Origin: Microbacterium sp. PM5 | GTDB taxonomy: Bacteria > Actinomycetota > Actinomycetes > Actinomycetales > Microbacteriaceae | Assembly: GCF_003293595.1 (NCBI RefSeq) | Contig: NZ_CP022162.1 | Coordinates: 651,737 to 715,736, forward strand | Length of the DNA stretch: 64,000 bases | Reading direction: 5' to 3' | Part shown: piece after piece, positions 1 to 8,068 of the stretch | Layout of the letters: every line of letters begins with the position of its first letter | Numbering within the stretch: position 1 is the first letter of the stretch | Made by a program: the position numbers and the translations under genes | Notes under the pieces: generated by a model | Told to the model about the DNA's origin: nothing | What the model saw: the letters and a program-made list of their open reading frames with translations, nothing else | Databases searched by the model: none

Positions 1-18
1 AAGCCGATGACTTGATAA
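1..18 (+). rRNA. 23S rRNA, extreme 3' end (partial)
   Basis: The first bases (AAGCCGATGACTTGA) match the expected last bases of an actinobacterial 23S rRNA, where the molecule ends shortly after a conserved ACTAATA-GCCGA stretch. A 5S gene follows about 105 bases later in the usual order. Almost all of the gene lies outside the window, and the exact 3' end cannot be placed from sequence alone. Confidence 0.6.
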
Positions 19-124
19 CACACCGTTTTGGTGCTTGCGTCCACTGAGTGGTTCTCGATGTACGGTCGAGAACACACACAAACATCATTTTTGATCGTTG
101 TGTGCTTGATGAAACATCAATAGT
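19..124 (+). other. 23S-5S rRNA processing spacer
   Basis: This AT-richer stretch lies between the 23S tail and the 5S gene. It has a perfect 8-base inverted repeat (GTTCTCGA at 51-58, TCGAGAAC at 66-73) and, further on, CACACA/TGTGTG arms around a T-rich centre. Such stems are typical RNase III-type processing sites in rRNA precursors. That role is inferred, and no gene is seen here. Confidence 0.55.
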
Positions 125-242
125 GTTTCGGCGGCCATAGCGTGAGGGAAACGCCCGGTCACATTCCGAACCCGGAAGCTAAGCCTCACAGCGCCGATGG
201 TACTGCAGGGGGGACCCTGTGGGAGAGTAGGACACCGCCGGA
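125..242 (+). rRNA. rrf: 5S ribosomal RNA
   Basis: The sequence has the actinobacterial 5S layout: a GTTTCGGCGG 5' strand, the conserved CATTCCGAACCCGGAAGCTAA core, the GATGGTACTGCAGGGG helix region, and a closing GGGAGAGTAGGACACCGCCG 3' strand that pairs with the 5' end. The length of about 118 bases fits. It is the last gene of an rRNA operon whose 23S gene ends just upstream. End points may be off by one or two bases. Confidence 0.95.
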
Positions 243-252
243 CTTCTTTTCA

Positions 253-286
253 GGAAATGGCCACCCAACGCTGGGTGGCCATTTCC
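253..286 (+). terminator. rRNA operon terminator
   Basis: A perfect 15-bp stem (253-267 with 272-286) closes on a four-base ACGC loop, ten bases after the 5S gene. It is the strongest simple hairpin in the window. A CTTCTTTTC run precedes it instead of a T-tract following it, as is common for actinobacterial terminators. Confidence 0.9.
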
Positions 287-315
287 CGTTAACACGACTG
301 AAAGGAACTCCTTCG

Positions 316-1431
316 ATGGCACAGGATCGCGATCCCGAGAACCCGGATGCGACGCCCGAGCGCCGCCGGAGGTTTACCGACCGTGCTGGGTCGTCACGGG
401 GCGCGGCCCGCTCCGACAACCAGCGCCAGCGCGGTGGTGAGCGTAAGCCGTACGTGGCGCGTGATGGTGAGCGTAAGCCGTACGTGAAGCGTGATGGTGA
501 GCGTAAGCCGTACGTGAAGCGTGATGGTGAGCGTAAGCCGTACGTGAAGCGTGATGGTGAGCGTAAGCCGTACGTGAAGCGTGATGGTGAGCGTAAGCCC
601 TACGCGGCGCGCGATGGTGAGCGTAAGCCGTACGTGAAGCGTGATGGCGACCGGACGTCGCGTGTTCCGGCTCGCACCTCGCGTCCGCCGCAGGGTTCGG
701 ACCGTCGCAGCGGTCCCGCGGCACCGCAGCTGCCCGATGATGTCACACCCCAGGACCTGCCGGCGTCCGCGCGTAATGAGCTCAAGACGCTGTCGAAGGA
801 GAACGCCGAACAGGTCGCCCGTCATCTGGCCATGGCGGCGCGCCTCATCGACGATGACCCCGAGCGCGCACACGCGCACGCCCTCGCCGCATCCCGTAGC
901 GCCGGCCGTATCGCCATCGTGCGGGAGACAGTGGCGATCACCGCGTACGCGCTGGGCGACTTCGCTCTCGCCGTGCGCGAACTGCGCACATATCGCCGCA
1001 TCTCCGGCCGTGACGACCAGATCGCTCTTCTCGTCGACAGTGAGCGCGGGGTCGGCCGGCCCGATCGCGCCCTCGAGGTGGGGCGCGCGGTTGATCGCTC
1101 CACGTTGACGACGGACGTCCGGGTCGAGCTGGCGATCGCCATGTCCGGCGCCCGGCTCGATCTCGGCGAGACCGAACGCGCACTCAGCGAATTGGACATT
1201 CCGGAGCTGGATCCCGATCGGGCCTTCTCGTGGAGTCCGGGTCTGTTTGCCGCCCGCGCCGCGGTGCTCGAAGAGCTCGGGCGCCTCGACGAGGCCCAGC
1301 AGTGGCAGCGACGCGCCGAGGTTGCTGCTGAAGCCCTCGGTGCTGTCGACGCTGATCTCGAGGTGATCGAGGTCGACGAGATCGACGAGATCGAGGAAGC
1401 CGCCTCTCCGGTGGAGGAGGCGACCGACTGA
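316..1431 (+). CDS. Repeat-tail TPR-like protein, unknown function
   Basis: A 371-residue protein. The start is the ATG at 316, preceded by AAAGGA; a longer reading would run back into the 5S gene. Residues 1-40 are charged and probably disordered. Residues 41-110 are seven tandem copies of GERKPYVKRD, with Ala replacing Lys in two copies (positions 48 and 98), followed by a decayed copy. From about residue 140 the protein is alpha-helical with TPR-like spacing and ends in an acidic tail. The basic, tyrosine-bearing repeats could bind nucleic acid, but that is a guess. The stop overlaps the next start by one base, so it is probably cotranslated with the HAD phosphatase gene, a pairing I recall from other actinobacteria. 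Function unknown. Confidence 0.85.
   Translation: MAQDRDPENPDATPERRRRFTDRAGSSRGAARSDNQRQRGGERKPYVARDGERKPYVKRDGERKPYVKRDGERKPYVKRDGERKPYVKRDGERKPYAARDGERKPYVKRDGDRTSRVPARTSRPPQGSDRRSGPAAPQLPDDVTPQDLPASARNELKTLSKENAEQVARHLAMAARLIDDDPERAHAHALAASRSAGRIAIVRETVAITAYALGDFALAVRELRTYRRISGRDDQIALLVDSERGVGRPDRALEVGRAVDRSTLTTDVRVELAIAMSGARLDLGETERALSELDIPELDPDRAFSWSPGLFAARAAVLEELGRLDEAQQWQRRAEVAAEALGAVDADLEVIEVDEIDEIEEAASPVEEATD
436..645 (+). repeat. Seven in-frame 30-bp tandem repeats
   Basis: Seven head-to-tail 30-bp units encode GERKPYVKRD. Units are almost identical even at silent positions; the differences are the Lys-to-Ala changes and a few third-base changes in unit 6. This implies recent expansion or ongoing homogenisation by slippage or recombination. 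The array stays in frame for the whole run. Confidence 0.95.
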
Positions 1432-2468
1432 TGGCGCTGTTCTCGAAGCGCACGGCGCCGACTCCGCTCGACGGTGTCGATGTGGTGCTCGCAGACCTCG
1501 ACGGGGTCGTCTACGCCGGTCCGGGCGCTCTCCCGTATGCCGTCGACAGTCTGAATGCCGCCGCCGCCTCGCGACGTCTGGGGTACATCACCAACAACGC
1601 GTCGCGCCGCGATGCCGTCGTGGCGGAGCACCTCCGCGATCTCGGACTGACATCGACACGTGCCGAAGACGTGGTGACCAGTCCGCAGGCGGCGATGCGG
1701 TTGCTACGTGGGCGGGTAGCTCCGGGTTCGACGATCCTCGTCGTCGGGGGAGACGGACTCGTGTTCGAGATCGAGAAGGCGGGCTATGTCGTGACCCGCA
1801 GCGCCGACGACGCGCCCGCTGCCGTCGTCCAGGGGTTCGCACCCCAGGTGGGGTGGGAGCAGCTCGCCGAGGCTGCATACGCCCTGGCCACACCGGAGGA
1901 TTCCGGTGGCATCCCATGGATCGCGACGAACACGGATTGGACGATCCCCCAGGCACGTGGGATCGCGCCGGGCAACGGCACCCTCGTTTCCGCCGTGCAC
2001 ACGGCCGTCGGCCGGCTTGCCGTCGTCGCCGGCAAGCCCGAGCGTCCGATCTTCGATGAGGCGGTCGACCGCTTCGGTGCGCACAAGGCGCTCTTCATCG
2101 GCGACCGGCTCGACACCGACATCGCCGGCGCTCAGGCAGCCGGCCTCGCCTCGGTGCTGGTACTGACCGGGATCGACCGTCCGAAACACGTGCTCGCCGC
2201 TCCGCCGACGTCGCGGCCCACGTTCATCCTCGGAGACCTGCGTGAGCTGCACGAGGAGTATCCCGAGACCGTCGTGCGGGGAGATGTCACCTCGGTGCGA
2301 GATGCGGCCGTGCGCATCGACGGTGCCGACATCCACATCGTGTCGGAGGGATCGCGCCCGATCGATCTCGTTCGTGCCGGCGCCGCAGCAATCTGGTCCA
2401 CCGGACGCGCCATCTACGGTTTCCGCGTGCCCGAGCGTCTCTACGCCGATCCCTTCCACCGCCCGTGA
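1431..2468 (+). CDS. HAD-IIA family phosphatase (NagD/PNPase-like)
   Basis: A 345-residue cytoplasmic hydrolase. The HAD motifs are clear: motif I DLDGVVY with nucleophile Asp22 and Asp24, motif II TNNASR near 54, the conserved Lys in AGKPERPIF near 200, and motif III GDRLDTDIAGA near 224. The insertion between motifs II and III marks the IIA class, which includes NagD, p-nitrophenyl phosphatases and phosphoglycolate phosphatases. The substrate cannot be assigned. About 75 residues follow the catalytic core, longer than typical NagD. The ATG overlaps the stop of the upstream gene by one base. Confidence 0.9.
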   Translation: MALFSKRTAPTPLDGVDVVLADLDGVVYAGPGALPYAVDSLNAAAASRRLGYITNNASRRDAVVAEHLRDLGLTSTRAEDVVTSPQAAMRLLRGRVAPGSTILVVGGDGLVFEIEKAGYVVTRSADDAPAAVVQGFAPQVGWEQLAEAAYALATPEDSGGIPWIATNTDWTIPQARGIAPGNGTLVSAVHTAVGRLAVVAGKPERPIFDEAVDRFGAHKALFIGDRLDTDIAGAQAAGLASVLVLTGIDRPKHVLAAPPTSRPTFILGDLRELHEEYPETVVRGDVTSVRDAAVRIDGADIHIVSEGSRPIDLVRAGAAAIWSTGRAIYGFRVPERLYADPFHRP

Positions 2469-2565
2469 GGTCGCATCGGCACTGACCGTCCTGAGGTTGT
2501 CAACCCCTCCGCACCACGAGGGTCTGCAACGTAGCCTCATCGTACGTTTCGTTCGAGGAGGATCC

Positions 2566-2775
2566 ATGTCCGGAGTGAAGTTCTGGCTCACCGCGGCGAT
2601 CGCCGGTGGCGTCGGCTATGTGCTGGGCGCCCGCGCGGGTCGTGCACGGTACCGCGAGATCAGTGCAGCGGCGAAGCAATTGTGGGATGACCCGTCGTTG
2701 AAGAAGGCCCGCGCGCGTTCCCGGAAGCTCGTGGACAAGGCGGCCAAGCGAGCAGCGAAGAAGCTGGGCGTCTGA
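2566..2775 (+). CDS. Short YtxH-like membrane-anchored protein
   Basis: A 69-residue protein starting at the ATG at 2566 behind a strong GAGGAGGA ribosome site. A single N-terminal hydrophobic segment with glycines (roughly residues 5-25, ending GYVLGARAGR) is followed by a basic helix rich in Lys, Arg and Ala. This matches the YtxH-type small protein pattern: one membrane anchor and a positively charged cytoplasmic tail. The role is unknown; relatives are linked to stress or general envelope functions. Confidence 0.8.
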   Translation: MSGVKFWLTAAIAGGVGYVLGARAGRARYREISAAAKQLWDDPSLKKARARSRKLVDKAAKRAAKKLGV

Positions 2776-2789
2776 GGCGCGTTCGGCGG

Positions 2790-3041
2790 TCACTGCCACC
2801 CGAAGGTGTTGAACCACTCTGCGCGCGCTGCGGACTCGGTGACGTCGTCGGCGCCGCGGAATCGGTCGTGGACAGCGATGCGGCCATCGACGAGGGGCAC
2901 GAAAGCATCGCACTCGAGGCATCGCGCCCGCCCGTCGGGAAATCCGGCAGCGGAGGAAGTGTCTGAGAGGCGAGGCGCGCTGACAGCCTGAACGCCTGAC
3001 CCCGGGCACCGTGGGGCGTCGGCCTCGTTATCGGACCACAT
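2790..3041 (-). CDS. Small conserved-looking Cys-motif protein
   Basis: A predicted 83-residue protein. An N-terminal CPGSG and a later RCLEC (Cys-x2-Cys) could form a small zinc site, followed by a hydrophilic C-terminus ending AEWFNTFGWQ. I chose the ATG at 3041 because the cysteine-bearing part follows it; a longer reading to 3146 is possible but Arg-rich and unconvincing. No clear ribosome site is seen. It is convergent with the YtxH-like gene. Real coding is likely but not certain, and the function is unknown. Confidence 0.55.
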   Translation of the reverse strand: MWSDNEADAPRCPGSGVQAVSAPRLSDTSSAAGFPDGRARCLECDAFVPLVDGRIAVHDRFRGADDVTESAARAEWFNTFGWQ

Positions 3042-3190
3042 CTGCGACGTGCCGACGCGGTTGTGCAGCCCCGCATGTCCGGACGGTCGCGTACAGAGGG
3101 CGCTCCCGCGTCGACTGCGGCACCACCGTGCGGTCGGATAGGTCACTGCTTCAGCTTAGGTATCCTGGCCCGACTCGTGGTCGCCTCCGG

Positions 3191-4060
3191 TCAGTCCACG
3201 AGTGGGCCGCCGTGCTTCCAGTAGCCGAGGAACGAGACCCTCTTCGGCGTGATAACGCCGACCGAGGTGAGATGGCGACGGATCCGGGCCACGGCACCGG
3301 TCTCGCCGGCGATCCACACATACGATGTGGCGTCGTCGCGAAGCAGTGCGGACGCGGCATCCGCCCAGCCCCGTACGAGCCGTTCAAGCGCGGAGCCGGG
3401 CGAGACGTCGGGCGCGACCGCGGTGGTGAGCGTTGCGAGACCCCCCTCGCCGAGGTCGTCCGCGTCGGCGAGTTCGGCGAGGACCTCGATGCGCGTCGCG
3501 TTGCGGTGCGTCTGGACGATGTTCCTCATCGCCGGGATCGCGGACGCATCGCCGACGAGCAGAAGCCGCGTCGGCGGTGTGGGCGGAGTGAAGTGGATGC
3601 CGTAACCCGTGTATCCGGCGCGCGCATCGGGCCCCGTCACCATCAACTCGTCGCCGGGCGCGCAGGTCATCGCCCAGTGGGAGGCCGGTCCCGCAGGTTC
3701 GTGCAGGAACACATCGACATCGATCTCGGCCTCATCGGGACGGATGGCGGCTGGCGTGTAGGTCCGCAGCGGATTGCGCTGGGAGGCGGGAAGCGACTTC
3801 CAACGCGTGTACCACTCGCGCGGGTGCGGCGTCGGGACCTTCCGCAACCCGACGTCAACGATGCCGACTTCCGGCAGGGGGAGGACGAGCTTGATGCGCT
3901 GATCGAGTCCCCACGGCGCGAAGTGGCGGAGCGTCGGACCGGCCAGAGTGACGCGCTGGAAGTTCGGGGTCACGCGTCGCACGGCGGCGACGGTCACCGG
4001 AAACGCACTGTACTCCCACGGCCGCACGTCGCCCGATGCCAGAGCGGGTACGCTGGTCAC
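3191..4060 (-). CDS. Siderophore-interacting protein (flavin ferric-chelate reductase)
   Basis: A 289-residue cytoplasmic flavoprotein of the SIP/ViuB family, which releases iron from imported ferric siderophores by NAD(P)H-dependent reduction. Visible are the FAD-binding RTYTPAAIR (99-107), the GDASAIPA NAD(P)H-domain motif (170-177) and the family-typical FLGYWKHGG near the C-terminus. It is the last gene of the iron-uptake operon. Its ATG overlaps the stop of the ATPase gene by four bases, implying translational coupling and repression by the same iron box at 7997. Confidence 0.93.
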   Translation of the reverse strand: MTSVPALASGDVRPWEYSAFPVTVAAVRRVTPNFQRVTLAGPTLRHFAPWGLDQRIKLVLPLPEVGIVDVGLRKVPTPHPREWYTRWKSLPASQRNPLRTYTPAAIRPDEAEIDVDVFLHEPAGPASHWAMTCAPGDELMVTGPDARAGYTGYGIHFTPPTPPTRLLLVGDASAIPAMRNIVQTHRNATRIEVLAELADADDLGEGGLATLTTAVAPDVSPGSALERLVRGWADAASALLRDDATSYVWIAGETGAVARIRRHLTSVGVITPKRVSFLGYWKHGGPLVD

Positions 4061-4905
4061 CGTGCTCCCGCCGCGGTGTGTCGGGCGCCGAGTGGCACGA
4101 CGAGCGGTCCGCGCGTGACGGGATCGGTGATCACCACGTTGGGCAGGTCGAAGACCTCCTCCACCCGTTCGGCCGTGATGACCTCGGCCGGGGGGCCTTC
4201 CGCTGCGATCCGTCCGTCTCTCATCGCAATGATGTGGTCCGCGTAGCGCGCCGCGTGGTTCAGGTCGTGCAGTACCGCGACGATCGTGCGACCGCGACGG
4301 TTGAGCGCTGCGAACAGCTCCATCAGCTCGACCTGGTGCGCGACATCCAGGAACGTGGTGGGTTCATCGAGCAGCAAGAGCTCGGTCTGCTGCGCGAGGA
4401 CCATCGCGACCCACACGCGCTGGCGTTGGCCGCCCGAGAGCTCGTCGACACGACGGCCCGACAGTGCGCTGATCCCGGTTTCGGCCATCGCCTCACGCAC
4501 CGCCGCTTCGTCGGCATCCGTCCACTGACGCCAAAGTCTGAGATGGGGATAGCGACCGCGCGCCACGAGGTCGGCGACGGTGATTCCCTCGGGGGCCGAC
4601 GCGCTTTGGGGCAGCAGACCGAGGCGTCGAGCGACCTCTTTCGGTGAGCGGCGTGAGATGTCGGCACCGTCGAGCACGATGGTCCCGGCCGAAGGGCGCA
4701 GCAGTCGAGCCAGCCCTCGAAGAAGCGTCGACTTGCCGCAGGCATTCGGTCCGATGATGACCGTGAACGATCCATCGGGAATGTGCGTCGTCAACTGGGT
4801 GATGATCGACGCCTCGTCGTAGCCGAGCGACACCGCGTCGGCCGCGAGGCGGGCATGGCCGCGAGGTCGATCATGGGGGGCGAGGTCGGGAACGGGCTCA
4901 GACAC
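4057..4905 (-). CDS. Iron-siderophore ABC transporter ATPase (FepC/FecE type)
   Basis: A 282-residue ABC ATPase powering siderophore import. Walker A is GPNACGKST (52-60), the signature LSGGQ 156-160, Walker B LLLLDEP with Asp180/Glu181, and the H-loop His213. About 20 extra polar residues precede the domain. It lies between the second permease and the reductase in one transcription unit and overlaps the permease end by eight bases (4898-4905). Confidence 0.95.
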   Translation of the reverse strand: MSEPVPDLAPHDRPRGHARLAADAVSLGYDEASIITQLTTHIPDGSFTVIIGPNACGKSTLLRGLARLLRPSAGTIVLDGADISRRSPKEVARRLGLLPQSASAPEGITVADLVARGRYPHLRLWRQWTDADEAAVREAMAETGISALSGRRVDELSGGQRQRVWVAMVLAQQTELLLLDEPTTFLDVAHQVELMELFAALNRRGRTIVAVLHDLNHAARYADHIIAMRDGRIAAEGPPAEVITAERVEEVFDLPNVVITDPVTRGPLVVPLGARHTAAGAR

Positions 4906-5974
4906 GGCGGCGGATCTCCTGGATGAGGGTGAGGACGAGATAGAGACCGCCGACGGACACGGTCACGACCCCGGCCGGCAGCGCCACCGGCAGAAGGTGT
5001 TGGGCGATGATGTCGGCGGCGAGCAGCAGCGCCGCGCCCACGAGCGCGGACAGCGGCAGGGAGAGGTAGGGCGTCCGACCCAGCCGACGCGCGATCTGGG
5101 GCGCCGCGAGGGCGATGAAGGCGATCGGACCGACCACCGCTGTGGCGATCGAGACCAGCAGCACCCCGATGAACAGCGCGCCGCTGCGGATCATCGACGG
5201 GCGCGTGCCGGTCGCGATCGCCAGATCGTCGCCGAGGTCCAGCTGGCGCGGGCCCGGCGCGAGGGGGGCGAGCGCGATCAGCAGAGGGATGCCGCAGAGT
5301 GCTGCACCGGCCACCGCCGCCCCTGTCACGCCGTTGAGCGAGCCCGTTCCCCATGCGGAGGCGAACATGGCGGTCTCGAGCTCGATCTGCAGCAGCATCC
5401 AGGTGTTCGCTGACGCGAGCATGGCGGCGACGCCGATGCCGATCACGATGATGCGAAAGCCGTCGCTGCGAACGCGACCCGCCAGCAGCACGATGATGCC
5501 CGCCGTCAGCAGGCCGCCGACGACGGCGCCCGCCGCCAGGACGGTCCATGACGTGGAGATGAACAGCATCGCCCCCAGCATCCCCGTGAACGCCCCGTTC
5601 GAGAGCCCCAGGATGTCGGGGCTGGCGAGGGGGTTGCGGGTGACGGTCTGGAACAGCGCTCCCGCGATCGCGAGGTACGCCCCGAGAGCGATCGCGGCCA
5701 GCGTGCGGGGCAGCCGCCACTCGAAGACGACGGTGCGATCCAGGGGAAGGCCGCCGCCCGCGATGACCTCGACGACCGCTGTCGGAGACAGCGGGTACGA
5801 GCCGAGCCCGAGCGCGATGACCGCCGCTGTCAGGGTCGCCGCTGCCAGTGCCGCGCCCGTCAGGGCGCCTCGAAGACGGATGTGCACGACGTGCGGGTGC
5901 CGCCCGATCGGGATGCGGCGATATCCCCGGTCGGACGTCGTCGCCGGACGTGTTCGTGTCGCCGGCACGTTCAT
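4898..5974 (-). CDS. Iron-siderophore ABC transporter permease (FecCD family), second subunit
   Basis: A 358-residue polytopic membrane protein of the FecCD/BtuC family. The ATG at 5974 gives an ATGA overlap with the upstream permease stop, which decides the start. Family landmarks are WRLPRTLAAIALGAYLAIAG near the first third, FQTVTRNPLASPDILGLSNGA and the cytoplasmic GPIAFIALAAPQIARRL coupling segment. An Arg-rich N-terminal tail of about 35 residues precedes the first membrane helix. It pairs with the first permease as a heterodimer. Confidence 0.94.
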   Translation of the reverse strand: MNVPATRTRPATTSDRGYRRIPIGRHPHVVHIRLRGALTGAALAAATLTAAVIALGLGSYPLSPTAVVEVIAGGGLPLDRTVVFEWRLPRTLAAIALGAYLAIAGALFQTVTRNPLASPDILGLSNGAFTGMLGAMLFISTSWTVLAAGAVVGGLLTAGIIVLLAGRVRSDGFRIIVIGIGVAAMLASANTWMLLQIELETAMFASAWGTGSLNGVTGAAVAGAALCGIPLLIALAPLAPGPRQLDLGDDLAIATGTRPSMIRSGALFIGVLLVSIATAVVGPIAFIALAAPQIARRLGRTPYLSLPLSALVGAALLLAADIIAQHLLPVALPAGVVTVSVGGLYLVLTLIQEIRRRV

Positions 5975-7032
5975 GCTGCGGTCGCCCTGCGACGACGGGC
6001 GAGAGCGATCAGCACGGGTGCACCGACGAACGCCGTCACCACTCCGACGGGGATCTCGGCGGGGGCGATGAGCACACGTCCGAGCACATCCGACAGCAGG
6101 ACGAGGATAGGGGCGAGGATCATCGAGGCGAGCAGGATACGTCTCTGATCGATGCCGAACATCCACCGTGCCACGTGCGGAACCATGAGCCCGACGAACG
6201 AGACCGGTCCGGCGATGGCGGTCGCCGCTCCCGCCAGGACGGTGACCGCGGCGACGACACCGAAACGGATGCCGACGACCGAGGCGCCTTGCGCACGCGC
6301 GACGTCATCGCCGAGAGCGAGGGCATTCAGCCCCCGAGCGAGAAAGAGCGCGCCGACCACGGTGACAGCGACGAAGGGGAGGAGGGGGAGCAGGACGTCG
6401 AAGCCGCGACCCAGCAGCGAGCCGGCGTGCCACGCTCTCATGCGATCGAACGCGTCGGGATCGCTCAGCGTCATCCCCGTCGTCGCGCCCGCGAAGACCG
6501 CTCCCAGCGCGACACCGGCGAGCGTGAGACGCAGGGGATCCGCGGGACCCCGACCGGAGGATCCGATGATGGTGACGCCGATGGTCACCACCAGAGCGCC
6601 GGCGAACGACAACCAGATCAGCGAGGTGATGTCTCGCAGCCCGAAGACGGCGATGCCGATCGCGATCGCGAACGCGGCGCCGGCGTTGACGCCGAGGATG
6701 CCGGGGTCGGCGAGGGGATTGCGTGTGAAGCTCTGAATCAGAGCTCCTGCCGTCCCGAGCGCGGCGCCGACGATCAGCCCTGCGGCCGTGCGTGGCACCC
6801 GCAACTCTGCGACGATGTAGCGGACATCCGGCGAGCCGCCGCCGGCGAGGACATCGAGCACCGTGCCCGCGTTCAGCGGACGGGAGCCGATCATCAACGA
6901 CAGTGCCACCGACACGGCCAGCAGGATGGGGAGCGCGACCAGCGCGAACGCGTGAATCGTCGCGCGTGGCAGGCGGGGCAAGGCAGGGGGGCTCGCCGGT
7001 GTGCGAGGCCCCCGGGGCGCGACGACGGTCAC
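5971..7032 (-). CDS. Iron-siderophore ABC transporter permease (FecCD family), first subunit
   Basis: A 353-residue FecCD permease. I start it at the GTG at 7032, whose GTGA overlaps the stop of the binding-protein gene; longer readings are out-of-frame translation of that gene. Motifs include LRVPRTAAGLIVGAALGTAG, TRNPLADPGILGVNAGA and the coupling loop GPVSFVGLMVPHVARWM. About ten membrane helices are expected. Confidence 0.93.
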   Translation of the reverse strand: MTVVAPRGPRTPASPPALPRLPRATIHAFALVALPILLAVSVALSLMIGSRPLNAGTVLDVLAGGGSPDVRYIVAELRVPRTAAGLIVGAALGTAGALIQSFTRNPLADPGILGVNAGAAFAIAIGIAVFGLRDITSLIWLSFAGALVVTIGVTIIGSSGRGPADPLRLTLAGVALGAVFAGATTGMTLSDPDAFDRMRAWHAGSLLGRGFDVLLPLLPFVAVTVVGALFLARGLNALALGDDVARAQGASVVGIRFGVVAAVTVLAGAATAIAGPVSFVGLMVPHVARWMFGIDQRRILLASMILAPILVLLSDVLGRVLIAPAEIPVGVVTAFVGAPVLIALARRRRATAA

Positions 7033-7952
7033 CGTGTCGACAGGAAACGCTCGACATCGTCGAGCACGCGCATACCGCCCTTGGGGCCGACGCCCGACAC
7101 CCAATAGCTCGTGTCGACGAGGGTGACGGAACCGAACGCGTCGGCGTTCTGAGCGATGGCCGCCGGGATCAGGCTCCGGTCGTCGACATCGGCGGCGGTG
7201 ACGAAGAGGTAGTCGGCGGCGGCGTTGCGGATGTTCTCCGGAGAGATGTCCGCCTGCAGGCCGTCCTTCCAGTTCTGGGCGGGAATCGTGAACCCCACGC
7301 ACTCGAGGGCGCTGCCGGCGAAGGATGTCGGGCCGTACAGACTCAGCGTCGTCTCGTCGCGCGGTCGGATCATGTTCGCGGTCTTGCCGTCCAGGGCGAA
7401 CTCGTCCTTGATGGAAGAGCATCGCTGGGTGAATTCGGCCAACAGCGCGGTGGTCTGGGCCGTCTTTCCGAGCGCCTCGCCCACCAGCATCGCGTTCTGC
7501 TGCCAGGGGTCGGACTGGGTGGTCATGAACACCGTCGGCGCAATGGAACTCAACTGGTCGTACAGCTTCGAGTGGCGCGACTCTGTTCCGAGGATCAGGT
7601 CGGGTCGTAGTGCCGCGATCGCCTCGAGGTCGGGCTCGGGCACCGTCCCCACCGGAGCGACGCCATCGACGCCGAGGTAGGCGGGGACGCCGGCCACGTT
7701 GCTCGCGACGGCGGCGCCGACGGGCGTCACGCCGAGCGCTACCGCGGTGTCCAATTCGACGGGTTCCAGCACCACGACGCGCTGCGGGTCGTCGGGTACC
7801 TCGGTGATTCCGCGGGCGTGCGCGACGGCATGGGTGCCGCCCGTCGTCGCCGCCGGTGCAGCATCCGCTGTCGACGAACATCCGCCGAAGGCGATGATGG
7901 CGGTCACCATGACGGCGAGGGCGGGCAGAGATCGTCGAGCGGGGGAGCGCAT
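7029..7952 (-). CDS. Siderophore-binding lipoprotein of the iron ABC transporter
   Basis: A 307-residue extracytoplasmic lipoprotein and the first gene of the operon. A basic start, a hydrophobic stretch and the lipobox FGGC (lipidated Cys25) form a type II signal peptide. The body has the FepB/FhuD-type fold pattern: DDPQRVVVLEPVELDTAVALGV, LEAIAALRPDLILGTE and a C-terminal SYWVSGVGPKGG. It delivers the ferric siderophore to the two permeases. The iron box ends 45 bases upstream. Confidence 0.94.
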   Translation of the reverse strand: MRSPARRSLPALAVMVTAIIAFGGCSSTADAAPAATTGGTHAVAHARGITEVPDDPQRVVVLEPVELDTAVALGVTPVGAAVASNVAGVPAYLGVDGVAPVGTVPEPDLEAIAALRPDLILGTESRHSKLYDQLSSIAPTVFMTTQSDPWQQNAMLVGEALGKTAQTTALLAEFTQRCSSIKDEFALDGKTANMIRPRDETTLSLYGPTSFAGSALECVGFTIPAQNWKDGLQADISPENIRNAAADYLFVTAADVDDRSLIPAAIAQNADAFGSVTLVDTSYWVSGVGPKGGMRVLDDVERFLSTR

Positions 7953-7996
7953 GGGGCTTCGCTTTCGTCGGACCGCACCCTCAGGGTGGGTGCGGA

Positions 7997-8015
7997 TGAG
8001 GTATGGCTTACCTAA
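7997..8015 (-). promoter_or_regulatory. DtxR/IdeR-type iron box
   Basis: The 19-bp sequence TGAGGTATGGCTTACCTAA matches the DtxR/IdeR consensus TTAGGTTAGGCTAACCTAA at 15 positions, keeping both AGGT and ACCT half-sites. It sits 45 bases upstream of the binding-lipoprotein start, where an iron-loaded repressor would block the operon promoter. It is also 54 bases upstream of the divergent hydrolase gene, so both could be iron-regulated. Confidence 0.85.
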
Positions 8016-8068
8016 CTATGCTCATGTCCGCGGGGTGCGTGCAAACTCGCCGCCTAGGATGGGGGATC

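Noticed and set aside
436..645. Tandem array as a CRISPR
   Set aside because: Units abut with no spacers and stay in frame inside a gene.
394..879. Minus-strand open frame with LTLTITLHVR repeats
   Set aside because: It is the antisense reading of the 30-bp array, open only because the period is a multiple of three.
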